A stretch of 18,616 nt of DNA, from assembly GCA_900540255.1 (NCBI GenBank), contig UQFE01000041.1, positions 1 to 18,616 of the forward strand, read 5' to 3'. The stretch comes from an uncultured Clostridium sp. GTDB lineage: Bacteria; Bacillota; Clostridia; Clostridiales; Clostridiaceae. Positions 1-8,381 of the stretch are shown piece after piece (the first letter of the stretch is position 1; every line of letters starts with the position of its first letter). The position numbers were made by a program, and so were the translations under genes. Under the pieces are notes generated by a model. The model had not been told where the DNA came from and did not search any database. It saw only the letters and a list, made by a program, of their open reading frames with translations.

Positions 1-45
1 GTAACGTATGTAGCTGACTGATACTAATAGGTCGAGGGCTTGACC
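1..45 (+). rRNA. 23S ribosomal RNA, 3' end (partial)
   Basis: The first 45 bases match the conserved 3' terminus of bacterial 23S rRNA: the stretch with CTGACTGATACTAATAGGTC and the terminal GAGGGCTTGACCAA. The gene enters from outside the window, so only the last bases are present. The exact 3' end is set by family knowledge, within a few bases. Between it and the tRNA lies a 55-base A/T-rich spacer with a small hairpin (AGAGAA at 77-82, TTCTCT at 87-92), probably a processing signal. No 5S rRNA follows. Confidence 0.9.
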
Positions 46-100
46 AATAATATAAAATAATTCATATGCAATTTTCAGAGAACAAATTCTCTTAGATTAA

Positions 101-175
<75 letters not shown>

Positions 176-178
176 AGT

Positions 179-211
179 AAAGCTAGAAATTATTTCTAGC
201 TTTATTTTTTT
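179..211 (+). terminator. Intrinsic terminator of the rRNA/tRNA operon
   Basis: AAAGCTAGAAA (179-189) pairs perfectly with TTTCTAGCTTT (193-203) around a 3-base loop, followed by a T-rich run (205-211). It starts four bases after the tRNA CCA, so it ends the rRNA-tRNA transcript. Confidence 0.9.
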
Positions 212-261
212 ATTTAAAAATAATTGTAAATAATTAATTAACATAAATTTAAAATAAATAG

Positions 262-290
262 ATGAAAAATCTATCAATATGTCATATAAT
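262..290 (+). promoter_or_regulatory. Candidate sigma-A promoter of trkA-trkH
   Basis: A perfect -10 TATAAT lies at 285-290. A -35-like ATGAAA (262-267) is 17 bases upstream and matches TTGACA at four of six positions. This predicts a start near 297 and a leader of about 50 bases. An inverted repeat, ATAGAT (258-263) and ATCTAT (269-274), spans the -35 and could be an operator. The leader is too short to hold a large riboswitch. Confidence 0.4.
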
Positions 291-346
291 TGAGTAATAT
301 AAGAAAAAATAAACTTAATATTATTACTGATAAGGGGTAAAAGCAA

Positions 347-1711
347 ATGGAAGTTATAATTATTGGAGCTGGTAAGGTTGGATATACACTGGCCAAATTT
401 CTTTCTAAAGAGGAGGATAATATAACTATAATTGATAATAATAATGAAGTATTACATTCTATAGTTGAAAAGCTAGATATAATGGGTGTAAAAGGTAATG
501 GAACAAGTTTAAAGGTACTTCATGAAGCTGGAATAAGCAAAGCTGATGTAGTTATATCAGTTACTAATAGTGATGAAGTAAATATGCTTTGTTCATTAGC
601 AGCTAAAAAACTTGGTGCTAAATATACCATAGCTAGAGTAAGAGCACCTCAATATTCTGAAGAGATCTTAATGCTTAAAGATGAATTAGGAATTGATTTG
701 GTAATAAATCCCGAAAAGGAAGCTGCATTAGAAATAGCTAAATTAATAAAATTCCCATCTGTTAGAAGTGTAGATACTTTTGCAAAGGGAAAAGTTGATT
801 TAGTTGGATTTACGGTAGTAGAGGGCGATGGATTAGATGGATATCAAATTAAGGATATAAAATCATTAAAGGATTCTATATTAATTTCTGGTATTGAAAG
901 AAATGGAGAAATATATATACCAAATGGTGAATTTATATTACACAAAGATGATAAGTTATATGTAATAGGAGAACACAAAAAAATAGAAGGTTTCTTTAAA
1001 AAGCTTGGTAAATTCCAAGATAAGATTAAGCATCCATTAATAATTGGAGGTGGAAGAGTTACTCATTATTTAGTTAAAATAATTGATAGTTTAGGAGTAA
1101 CACCTAAGGTAATTGAATTAGACTTAAATAAGTGTATTGAGTTAAATGAAACTTTACCAGAGGCTATTGTAATAAATGGTGATGGAACTGATCATGAGTT
1201 ACTTTTATCAGAAAATTTACAACAAGCTGATGCATTTATTGCACTTACAGGCAGGGATGAAGAAAATGTATTAACATCATTATTTGCAATTAACAATGAA
1301 GTTAAAAATGTTATTACTAAGATAACTAGATTTAATTATAATGTAATAGCAAAAAATGTTGGAATAGACACAATAATAAGTCCTAAAACCATAACAGCAA
1401 ATAAAATATTAAAATATATACGTTTCTTAAAGGATGAAAAGAAGTGTTGTATTGAAAATATTTATAAGATATTTGATGAAAAAGCAGAAGCAATTGAATT
1501 TTTAGTTAGAGAAGATGTTAAATTTCTACATGAAAAATTGAAAGATATAAATATAATAAGTGATATTATTATTGCAACAATAGTAAGAAATGATAAGATT
1601 ATTATTCCATCAGGAGATGATAAGCTTGAAATTGGTGATAGAGTAATAGTTATAACAAAAAGAGAAAAACTTAGTAATATAAACGACATAATATCTGGAG
1701 GACATAGATAA
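347..1711 (+). CDS. trkA: Trk potassium uptake regulator TrkA (two RCK domains)
   Basis: This is the cytoplasmic NAD(H)-binding regulatory subunit that gates the TrkH potassium channel. At 454 residues it has the usual length of the duplicated form. The first Rossmann (RCK-N) domain shows IIGAGKVG (residues 5-12) and the ribose-binding acid D30; a TrkA-C domain follows at about 140-215. The second RCK-N domain starts near 230 with IIGGGRVTHY; its third glycine position is Thr239, so this copy is degenerate, although the acid E257 is kept. A second TrkA-C domain ends the protein (about 370-445). The ATG start is preceded by AAGGGG nine bases away. The stop overlaps the trkH start in a TAATG junction, so the two genes are translationally coupled. 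The family assignment is firm; which nucleotide each half binds is inference. Confidence 0.95.
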   Translation: MEVIIIGAGKVGYTLAKFLSKEEDNITIIDNNNEVLHSIVEKLDIMGVKGNGTSLKVLHEAGISKADVVISVTNSDEVNMLCSLAAKKLGAKYTIARVRAPQYSEEILMLKDELGIDLVINPEKEAALEIAKLIKFPSVRSVDTFAKGKVDLVGFTVVEGDGLDGYQIKDIKSLKDSILISGIERNGEIYIPNGEFILHKDDKLYVIGEHKKIEGFFKKLGKFQDKIKHPLIIGGGRVTHYLVKIIDSLGVTPKVIELDLNKCIELNETLPEAIVINGDGTDHELLLSENLQQADAFIALTGRDEENVLTSLFAINNEVKNVITKITRFNYNVIAKNVGIDTIISPKTITANKILKYIRFLKDEKKCCIENIYKIFDEKAEAIEFLVREDVKFLHEKLKDINIISDIIIATIVRNDKIIIPSGDDKLEIGDRVIVITKREKLSNINDIISGGHR

Positions 1712-3159
1712 TGAACATTACTGCTATATTAAATATTATAGGTCATGTAATGAAATATGAAATAATATTATTATTAATACCGTTTTTTGTAGCACTTTTT
1801 TATGGACAAGGAGATGCTAATGCATTTTTATATACCGTATTATTAATGATTCCTATAGCTTTAATTCTTATAAAAATTAAGGGAAAAAAGAATGAAATAT
1901 ATGCAAAAGAAGGATTTTTAACTGTTGGATTAGCTTGGATAGTAATTTCATTTTTTGGTGCATTACCATTTGTATTTAGTGGAGCTATTCCATCTTTAGT
2001 TGATGCATTTTTTGAAACATCATCAGGATTTACCACAACAGGGGCATCAATATTAACAGAAATTCAATCTTTACCTAAAGGAATATTATTTTGGAGAAGT
2101 TTTACTCATTGGGTAGGAGGAATGGGTTTTTTAATATTTATATTAGCTTTAATGCCTACATTTAGTGGGAATACAATACATTTATTAAAGGCAGAAAGCC
2201 CAGGACCTACTCCAGGAAAAATAGTGCCTAAAATTAAACAAACTGCAAAGATATTATATGCAATTTATTTTGTATTAACGTTAATAGAAACTATATTTTT
2301 AAAGAGTGCAGGATTGTCATGGTATGATTCTATAATACACGCTTTAGGAACTGCTGGAACTGGTGGATTTTCTAATATGAATGCAAGTGTTGCTGCTTTT
2401 AATAATCCTGCAGTAGAATGGATTATTACTATCTTCATGCTTTTATTTGGAGTAAATTTTGTTTTATACTTCCAATTAATTAGAGGAAATGTTAAAGCAT
2501 TCTTTAAAAGTGAAGAATTGAAGTGGTATTTAATAGCTGTATTTGCTTCAATTATAATTATAGCAGTTAACATAATACCATTTAATCATGGTGATGTAAC
2601 TAAATCTATAAGAGATTCTGCATTTCAAGTGTCATCAATTGTTACGACAACAGGATATGCAACGGTAAATTTTAATTTATGGCCAACTTTAAGTAAAGTT
2701 ATTTTAATTATGCTTATGTTTATGGGAGCAATGGCTGGTTCTACTGGTGGTGGAATTAAAACTATAAGAATAGTAATAATTTTTAAAGCCATAAGAAGAG
2801 AAATTGATAAAATTCTTCATCCTAGAAGAGTAAAAAGTGTGAAAATTGATGGAAATGTAGTTGAAGAAGAAACTATATCAGGAGTATTTTTATTTATATT
2901 TGCATACATAATTATATCATTAATTGCTATATTTATAGTTTCTTTTGATAATTTTGATGTTACTACAACTGTTACATCTGTAATAGCAACTTTAAGTAAT
3001 ATAGGACCAGGGCTTGAAATGGTTGGTCCAGCAGGGAATTTTTCGGCATTTTCAGATTTAAGCAAATTAGTATTATCATTTTGTATGTTGGCTGGAAGAC
3101 TTGAAATATATCCTATGCTTATATTATTTAGTCCATCACTTTGGAAAAAGAATTTTTAA
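1711..3159 (+). CDS. trkH: TrkH/KtrB-type potassium channel subunit
   Basis: This is an integral membrane protein that carries K+ inward as partner of TrkA. It has 482 residues and many hydrophobic helices. The four pore-loop repeats of the family are visible: ETSSGFTTTGAS (about 102-113), LGTAGTGGFS (212-221), SSIVTTTGYAT (308-318) and TLSNIGPG (427-434). Each has the selectivity-filter glycine. The family motif AGSTGGGIKTIR (342-353) follows the third repeat, and the C-terminus LFSPSLW is typical of TrkH. The ATG overlaps the trkA stop. After the stop there is no U-tract terminator, only the structured hairpin at 3163-3210, so reading through into tldD is possible. Confidence 0.95.
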   Translation: MNITAILNIIGHVMKYEIILLLIPFFVALFYGQGDANAFLYTVLLMIPIALILIKIKGKKNEIYAKEGFLTVGLAWIVISFFGALPFVFSGAIPSLVDAFFETSSGFTTTGASILTEIQSLPKGILFWRSFTHWVGGMGFLIFILALMPTFSGNTIHLLKAESPGPTPGKIVPKIKQTAKILYAIYFVLTLIETIFLKSAGLSWYDSIIHALGTAGTGGFSNMNASVAAFNNPAVEWIITIFMLLFGVNFVLYFQLIRGNVKAFFKSEELKWYLIAVFASIIIIAVNIIPFNHGDVTKSIRDSAFQVSSIVTTTGYATVNFNLWPTLSKVILIMLMFMGAMAGSTGGGIKTIRIVIIFKAIRREIDKILHPRRVKSVKIDGNVVEEETISGVFLFIFAYIIISLIAIFIVSFDNFDVTTTVTSVIATLSNIGPGLEMVGPAGNFSAFSDLSKLVLSFCMLAGRLEIYPMLILFSPSLWKKNF

Positions 3160-3162
3160 AAT

Positions 3163-3210
3163 ACTGCCTCCAGGTTTTAACCCAGAAAATGGATTGACCT
3201 AGGAGGCAGT
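3163..3210 (+). other. Long stable hairpin between trkH and tldD
   Basis: ACTGCCTCC (3163-3171) pairs perfectly with GGAGGCAGT (3202-3210). Inside it AGGT (3172-3175) pairs with ACCT (3197-3200), leaving A3201 bulged, and an apical CCA/TGG pair closes a GAAAA loop. The outer stem is far richer in G and C than its surroundings. The bases after it (TAGTATATAA) contain no T run, so it is not a standard intrinsic terminator. It starts three bases after the trkH stop and ends 39 bases before the tldD start. It may be a processing or mRNA-stability element, a small regulatory RNA structure, or part of the tldD leader. Confidence 0.7.
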
Positions 3211-3249
3211 TAGTATATAATTAATAATAGTGAAAGGGAGGAATGATTT

Positions 3250-4629
3250 ATGTTATCTCGTGAAGTTGCACAAAAGGTGCTTGGAAGATGTTTAATAACT
3301 GGTGGAGATTTTGCTGAAATATTTGAAGAAGATAGTTTAAATAATTCAATTAGTATATTAAATGGAAAAGTTGAAAATTCTATAGGAGGAAGATCTTATG
3401 GAATTGGAATTAGAATATTTAAGGGATTAAAGAGTGTATATGCATATACAAATAATAATAGTTTAACATCGCTTTTAAATGTTGCTCAAAAAGCAGCACT
3501 AGCTTTAGGGGATTTAAAAGAAGAAAAAATGATAGTTTTAAATGAAAGAGAAAATATTAATATAAATCCAATAATACTTACACCATCATCTATAGATCTT
3601 AATAAAAAAATAGGGGTAATGAAGGTTGCATATGATTCAGCTAAAAATTATCATAGTGAAATTGCTCAAGTTGGAGTTGGATATGCAGATAAAGAACAGC
3701 ATATTTTAATTGCAAATACAGAAGGGTTATATACAGAAGATAAGAGAATAAGAACAAGATTAACTATAAATGCTATAGCATCTATTAATGGTGAAAATCA
3801 AACAGGTTTTGAGGGGCCAGGAAGACATATGGGATTTGAAATGTTTAATGAAATTGACCCAGAGTATTATGGAAAATCAGCTGCAAGACAGGCATATACA
3901 ATGTTACATGCAAGAAATTGTCCAGCAGGAAGAATGACAGTTGCTATTGATAATGGTTTTGGTGGAGTTATATTCCATGAAGCTTGTGGACATTCATTAG
4001 AAGCTACATCCGTTGCTAAAGGAAATTCAGTATTTACTGGAATGCTTGGAAAGCAAATAGCATCTACAAAGGTAACTGCAATAGATGATGGAACTATACC
4101 TAATGCGTGGGGATCTTTAAATATAGATGATGAAGGAAATAAAACGCAAAAGAATATTCTTATTGAAGATGGAATATTAAAATCTTATATGATAGATAAG
4201 TTAAATGGAAGAAGAATGGGAATGAATCCAACTGGAAGTGGAAGAAGACAAAGTTATAAGTATGCGCCAACATCAAGAATGACTAATACTTATATTGCTA
4301 ATGGTGATGACAATCCAGAAGATATAATTAAATCTATAAGTGATGGGTTATATGCTAAAAAAATGGGAGGTGGATCTGTTAATCCTGTTACTGGTGAATT
4401 TAATTTTGCTGTTTCAGAAGGATATATTGTTAAAAATGGTGTTATACAAGAACCTGTTAGGGGAGCTAGCTTAATTGGTAAAGGAAGCGAAATTTTAATG
4501 AATATAGATATGGTTGGAAATAACATGACTCAAGGTCAGGGAATGTGTGGCTCTTCATCTGGAAGTATAGCAACTAATGTTGGTCAACCAATGATAAGAG
4601 TAAAAGAAATAACTGTTGGTGGAAGATAG
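3250..4629 (+). CDS. tldD: TldD family zinc metalloprotease
   Basis: This is the catalytic subunit of the TldD/TldE (PmbA) heteromeric protease. In other bacteria that complex cleaves unfolded peptides and matures or degrades small modified peptides such as microcin B17 and CcdA. The 459-residue length is normal. The zinc motif HEACGH is at residues 243-248, with H243 and H248 as ligands and E244 as the general base. The third-ligand cysteine of the family is probably C433 in GMCGSSSG. The C-terminal pattern GQPMIRVKEITVGG is typical. The ATG start follows a strong AGGGAGG 8 bases upstream. It heads a compact operon: the pmbA ribosome binding site overlaps its stop codon. The physiological peptide substrate cannot be told from the sequence. 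Confidence 0.95.
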   Translation: MLSREVAQKVLGRCLITGGDFAEIFEEDSLNNSISILNGKVENSIGGRSYGIGIRIFKGLKSVYAYTNNNSLTSLLNVAQKAALALGDLKEEKMIVLNERENININPIILTPSSIDLNKKIGVMKVAYDSAKNYHSEIAQVGVGYADKEQHILIANTEGLYTEDKRIRTRLTINAIASINGENQTGFEGPGRHMGFEMFNEIDPEYYGKSAARQAYTMLHARNCPAGRMTVAIDNGFGGVIFHEACGHSLEATSVAKGNSVFTGMLGKQIASTKVTAIDDGTIPNAWGSLNIDDEGNKTQKNILIEDGILKSYMIDKLNGRRMGMNPTGSGRRQSYKYAPTSRMTNTYIANGDDNPEDIIKSISDGLYAKKMGGGSVNPVTGEFNFAVSEGYIVKNGVIQEPVRGASLIGKGSEILMNIDMVGNNMTQGQGMCGSSSGSIATNVGQPMIRVKEITVGGR

Positions 4630-4634
4630 GAGGG
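4628..4634 (+). promoter_or_regulatory. Ribosome binding site that fixes the pmbA start
   Basis: AGGAGGG overlaps the tldD stop codon (TAG 4627-4629) and lies five bases before ATG 4640. A TTG at 4616 in the same frame sits upstream of this site and has no comparable signal, so ATG 4640 is the start. The arrangement implies translational coupling of tldD and pmbA. Confidence 0.85.
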
Positions 4635-4639
4635 AGAGT

Positions 4640-5998
4640 ATGGAGTTAAATTTATTTGTAAAAGAATTATTTTCAAAGGCACAAGAAGAAGGATTTTCTG
4701 AATATGAAGTATATTATGTTGATAGGGAAAGTTTAAGTATAAGTGTTTATAAGGAAGAAGTTGAAAAGTATAATTTAAATAATTCTGCAGGTTTATCATT
4801 TAGAGGAAAATTTGGCGATAGAATTGGATATTCTTATACTGAAATATTAGATGAAGATGCTATAGAAATGCTTGTTAAAAAGGCTAAGGAAAATGTATTA
4901 GCAATTGAAAATAATGATATTCAATTTATATATGAGGGAGATAAGGAATATAAGGAAATAAGTACTTATCATGAAGAGTTAGAAGATATACCAGCAGATA
5001 AGTTAATCAATATTGCAATAAGTATGGAAAAGGAAGCTAAAAAATATTGCAATAAGGTAGAAAGTTTTAGTGGATGTTCAGTTTCATATAGTTCTGGAAA
5101 ATATGGAATAATAAATTCTAAGGGACTAAACTTAAGTAATAAATCTAATTTATTAACAGCTTATGTTGTACCAATAGTAAAAGATTTGGATAAAATGTAT
5201 GATGGCTGTGGATATGTAGTAGCAAAATCATTAAATGATGTTAAGCCAGATAAAATTGCTAAAATGGGAGTAGATGAAGCATTAAGTAAAATTGGAGGAA
5301 CATCAATTGCATCAGGAAATTATAAAGTAATAATAAATAATGAAGCAATGGTATCGCTTTTATCAACTTTTGCAGGAATCTTTAGTGGGGATGCAGTGCA
5401 AAAGGGATTAAGTTTATTAAAAGATAAAGAAGGAGAAATAATAGCTGCAGATATTGTTAATTTAGTAGATGATCCTCACTTAGAAGATGGTTTAGCATCA
5501 GTTTCATTTGATGATGAAGGTGTTGCAACATTAAAAACTTATTTAATTAAGAATGGTAAGTTAAATAGCCTTCTTCATAATTTAAAAACAGCTAATAAGG
5601 CTGGAGTAAAATCAACTGGTAATGGATTTAAATCATCATATGCATCACCAATATCAGTATCACCAACAAATTTTTATATAGAACCTGGTATTAATTCATT
5701 AGAAGAAATGACTAAGAAAATCAATAAAGGATTAATAATAACTGATTTTGCTGGATTACATTCAGGAGCAAACTCAATAACAGGAGATTTTTCTTTAGCT
5801 GCTAAGGGGTTTTATATAGAAGATGGTATAAAAACTCACCCAGTAGAACAAATAACAGTTGCAGGTAACTTCTTTACTTTATTAAATAATATAGAAGAAA
5901 TAGGCTCTGATTTAAAATTCCCTATGAGTAGTGTTGGTAGTCCAAGTATTGTAATAAAAGAACTTTCAATTGCTGGTGAGGGAGCAAAGAATGAATAA
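4640..5998 (+). CDS. pmbA: PmbA/TldE, partner subunit of the TldD protease
   Basis: This is a TldD-fold paralogue without the HExxxH zinc site, as expected for PmbA/TldE, which forms the heteromer with TldD. From ATG 4640 it has 452 residues. The N-terminal region (ELNLFVKELFSKAQEEGFSEYEVYYVD) and the C-terminal region (about 385-450), with GDFSLAAKGFYIEDG and SPSIVIKELSIAGEG, match the family. The C-terminal third parallels the end of the upstream TldD (GEFNFAVSEGYIVKNG; PMIRVKEITVGG), showing common descent. The stop codon overlaps the start of the next gene, so all three genes are probably made together. The assignment is firm; its exact role here depends on the unknown TldD substrate. Confidence 0.93.
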   Translation: MELNLFVKELFSKAQEEGFSEYEVYYVDRESLSISVYKEEVEKYNLNNSAGLSFRGKFGDRIGYSYTEILDEDAIEMLVKKAKENVLAIENNDIQFIYEGDKEYKEISTYHEELEDIPADKLINIAISMEKEAKKYCNKVESFSGCSVSYSSGKYGIINSKGLNLSNKSNLLTAYVVPIVKDLDKMYDGCGYVVAKSLNDVKPDKIAKMGVDEALSKIGGTSIASGNYKVIINNEAMVSLLSTFAGIFSGDAVQKGLSLLKDKEGEIIAADIVNLVDDPHLEDGLASVSFDDEGVATLKTYLIKNGKLNSLLHNLKTANKAGVKSTGNGFKSSYASPISVSPTNFYIEPGINSLEEMTKKINKGLIITDFAGLHSGANSITGDFSLAAKGFYIEDGIKTHPVEQITVAGNFFTLLNNIEEIGSDLKFPMSSVGSPSIVIKELSIAGEGAKNE

Positions 5999-6932
5999 AT
6001 ATGACTTAGTTATAATTGGATCAGGTGCATCTGGACTTTCTGCTGGAGTTTCAGCTTTAAAATCAGGTATTAAAAATGTCTTAATTTTAGAAATGGAAGA
6101 TGTTTTAGGAGGTAATTTAAATTTATTTATTGATAATGGTTTTGGTAAGTATTATTTAAATGAAACTGTTACTGGTCCTGAGCTTGGAAGTATTTTAATA
6201 AAGGATTATAAGGCTTTAGGTGGGTTATATAAATTAAACACTAGAGTTTTAGAAGTTAATAGGGATAAGATAATTACTTATGTAAATCCAGAAGAGGGAA
6301 TAGTAGAAATAGAAGCAAAAGCTATAATATTGGCAGCTGGATGTAGAGAAAGATATACGGGAAATATATTAATACCAATTCATAAGTTTACAGGAATATT
6401 TACTGTAGGTGCAGCTCATAGATTAATTAATTATAGTGGATATATTCCAGGAAAAGAGGTTATTATTTCTGGCGATGATATATGGACTCTTATTGTAGCA
6501 AGAAGATTAGTGATAGAAGGTGCAACAATAAAAGGTATAGTTACACAAAGAAAATCATTTAATAGAAATGAATTAGATATTGTTAATGGTTTTAATATAC
6601 CGATAATTTATGAAAGTGAAATTAGTGATATTGAAGGTGGAGAAAGAGTTAATTTATGTAGAATTAAAAATTTATATTCATATGAAATTACAACTATTCC
6701 ATGTGATTCATTAGTTTTGTCAGTAGGATATTTTCCTGACATTGATTTTATAAAGAAAATGAGCATTATGATGGATGGGGATTATATAAAAAGTGAAAAT
6801 AATCATACATCTGTTGAAGGAATATTTATATGTGGAACTATGAAAGATGGAATTGATTCATTATTAAATAGTGGAGAAAGTGGATTTAAACTTGGAAATC
6901 AAATTTTTGAGTATTTAAAAGAATCTTACTAA
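5991..6932 (+). CDS. Small FAD-dependent oxidoreductase (pyridine nucleotide-disulfide oxidoreductase-like fold)
   Basis: The 313-residue protein begins with a dinucleotide-binding motif, YDLVIIGSGASG (4-15), with the acid E34, and ends with the second FAD motif LSVGYFPD (243-250) and GIFICGT (277-283). The middle, with AAGCRERYTG (115-124) and TVGAAHRLIN, resembles the HcnB/sarcosine-oxidase-alpha-like group, where the equivalent is a GARER segment. In that group an NAD(P)-binding GSGDIG follows; here the place reads ISGDDIWTLIVARRL (159-173), so the nucleotide site is degenerate. There is no CxxC redox disulfide. ATG 5991 overlaps the pmbA stop and has GAGGGAG upstream; an in-frame TTG at 5970 was not chosen. 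The substrate is unknown. Its operon with tldD/pmbA suggests a linked task, but this is inference. Confidence 0.85.
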   Translation: MNKYDLVIIGSGASGLSAGVSALKSGIKNVLILEMEDVLGGNLNLFIDNGFGKYYLNETVTGPELGSILIKDYKALGGLYKLNTRVLEVNRDKIITYVNPEEGIVEIEAKAIILAAGCRERYTGNILIPIHKFTGIFTVGAAHRLINYSGYIPGKEVIISGDDIWTLIVARRLVIEGATIKGIVTQRKSFNRNELDIVNGFNIPIIYESEISDIEGGERVNLCRIKNLYSYEITTIPCDSLVLSVGYFPDIDFIKKMSIMMDGDYIKSENNHTSVEGIFICGTMKDGIDSLLNSGESGFKLGNQIFEYLKESY

Positions 6933-6946
6933 TTATTATAATAAAT

Positions 6947-6997
6947 ATAAGCATAGATAAAAGTCATTATAGAGATAAAATCTATGCTTATTTTTTT
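6947..6997 (+). terminator. Intrinsic terminator of the tldD operon
   Basis: ATAAGCATAGAT (6947-6958) pairs perfectly with ATCTATGCTTAT (6980-6991), 12 bp around a 21-base loop, followed by a run of T (6991-6997). It lies 14 bases after the oxidoreductase stop and faces the convergent hydrolase gene. It may also slow transcription from the other side, where the flank is A/T-rich but has no clean T run. Confidence 0.85.
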
Positions 6998-7027
6998 ATA
7001 TATAGAAATATATTTATAATTATTTTT

Positions 7028-7594
7028 TTAAAGAAAATAATTTTTAGCTTTTTGTAATAGTAAATCTTGTCCTTTACGGCTAAAATGAATTCCATCAATA
7101 TATAAATTAGGATGTTCATTAGCAGTTTGTGTTATTGAATAAAAATCGATATATTTTATATTATATGATAAACATAAATTTAACATTTCTTTTCGTAATA
7201 AAGGCAAATTTTTTTCGCAATAATCATAGGTAGTAGATGGCATAAAGAGTCTATTAGCAATGGATGGAATTATATTTGGGGGAAAACCTATAATTATATT
7301 TATATTTTCTTTCAATAAATCTTTAATCATTAATTCTATATTATTAATAATAGATTGTACACTACGATTTGAAAGCAAGTCATTTGTGCCACCCATAATA
7401 AATACATCAGTAGGGTTTAAGCTTAAAACATCTTCTTCAAATCTAATGAGCATATCTGTAGTTGTACTTCCATTTATACCTTTATTATATAAATTTAAAT
7501 TAAGGGTGTTTTTTAATTTATATACCCAATTATCCTTTGGACTTACACCATAACCGTAAATTAAACTGTCTCCTAAAAATACATATTTTCTCAT
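7028..7594 (-). CDS. SGNH/GDSL-family hydrolase (lipase/esterase-like)
   Basis: This is a 188-residue single-domain SGNH hydrolase with all four blocks: GDSLIYGYG (Ser10 nucleophile), KGINGSTT (Gly42), GGTNDL (Asn71) and DGIHFSRKG (Asp167, His170). There is no signal peptide or membrane segment, so it probably acts in the cytoplasm on an ester or acyl group; the substrate cannot be read. The ATG is preceded by AAGGAGA. That site sits next to the stop of the upstream RusA-like gene, 15 bases away, so the two are probably co-transcribed. The family is firm and the specific activity unknown; lysophospholipase, thioesterase or carbohydrate deacetylase are all possible. Confidence 0.9.
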   Translation of the reverse strand: MRKYVFLGDSLIYGYGVSPKDNWVYKLKNTLNLNLYNKGINGSTTTDMLIRFEEDVLSLNPTDVFIMGGTNDLLSNRSVQSIINNIELMIKDLLKENINIIIGFPPNIIPSIANRLFMPSTTYDYCEKNLPLLRKEMLNLCLSYNIKYIDFYSITQTANEHPNLYIDGIHFSRKGQDLLLQKAKNYFL

Positions 7595-7609
7595 AAATAC
7601 TAAGTCTCC

Positions 7610-8257
7610 TTAAAGTAATTTATTAAAGCAATTTTTACAAATTAAAGTTTTACCTTTATCAGCAGTTATATAGTTATTTTCTTTTAAGATATTTTTACAA
7701 ATTGAACATTTATATATAGAAGAATCAATTTTTTCTTCTTTAGGTGATTTTGGTGTTTTAGTTTTTTTATTCAATTCATCCGTAGAACGAATAGATTTTT
7801 TTAATGAAGAATATAATCTTTTTTCGTTTTGTATTTCATTTTCGGTAATAGAATAAGAAAGTGAGTAAGTACTTTCTCCAAATAGTTCTAATTCAAATCT
7901 TGGATTTAATTTATCATAAAACTCTTCTACTATTATTTTTCTAATTTGAGCATCGTTAACGATTAAACCGCTTTTTTCTATTCCATCAAAAATGCTTTTT
8001 GTTATATTTGCAGTATCAGGATGTCGTTTTTCACTTTTATAATAAACTTTTAAAACTGCAATAAGTGACTCTTCTAATATTAAATCAGGATTTTGACTTC
8101 TTGCATAATAAGCTATTTCTTCTTCATAAAGAGCATATTTATCAAGGGATTTTCCTGTATTATAAGGCAAGATAGCTCTTCCATCTTTATTATGTAATTT
8201 AAAATTTGATTTAGTAATAGGTGATCCTAAAACTATTACTTTTGCATAAGGTTTCAT
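7610..8257 (-). CDS. RusA-family Holliday junction resolvase with C-terminal zinc ribbon
   Basis: The N-terminal 135 residues carry the RusA signature HPDTANITKSIFDGIEKSG (79-97) and VNDAQI (100-105). RusA proteins are dimeric Mg-dependent endonucleases that cut four-way DNA junctions and are usually phage-derived. By alignment with E. coli RusA, Asp70, Lys76 and Asp91 correspond to D81, K87 and D102. The position of Asp72 is Ala83, as in the many family members with a PDxxN motif. A lysine-rich linker (about 145-180) leads to a zinc ribbon, CSIC (184-187) and CKNC (207-210), an extension not seen in short phage RusA. The start ATG has AGGAG upstream. The gene leads a two-gene unit with the GDSL hydrolase. 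No other phage genes are nearby. The nuclease family is well supported; activity is inferred. Confidence 0.85.
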   Translation of the reverse strand: MKPYAKVIVLGSPITKSNFKLHNKDGRAILPYNTGKSLDKYALYEEEIAYYARSQNPDLILEESLIAVLKVYYKSEKRHPDTANITKSIFDGIEKSGLIVNDAQIRKIIVEEFYDKLNPRFELELFGESTYSLSYSITENEIQNEKRLYSSLKKSIRSTDELNKKTKTPKSPKEEKIDSSIYKCSICKNILKENNYITADKGKTLICKNCFNKLL

Positions 8258-8381
8258 AAGTATTTCTCCTAAAATAGTTTAAAGTAAAGTAATTTATAAT
8301 AAAAAAATGTTAATAATTAATAAGGGGTATACTAAAAACAAACATAATTATTAAGAAATCCATAAAAAGAAATAAAAAATA

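Noticed and set aside
291..346. Riboswitch (for example c-di-AMP) controlling trkA-trkH
   Set aside because: The leader after the likely promoter is only about 50 bases, with no large folded element visible.
3163..3210. Hairpin taken as the rho-independent terminator of trkA-trkH
   Set aside because: The stem is strong but the following bases contain no T run, so it is reported as a structured element and not as a standard terminator.
4616..4639. In-frame TTG upstream start for pmbA, overlapping tldD
   Set aside because: It has no ribosome binding site, whereas ATG 4640 has AGGAGGG five bases before it and gives the N-terminus typical of the family.
5970..5990. In-frame TTG upstream start for the FAD oxidoreductase
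   Set aside because: ATG 5991 has GAGGGAG upstream and places the GxGxxG motif at the usual distance from the N-terminus.
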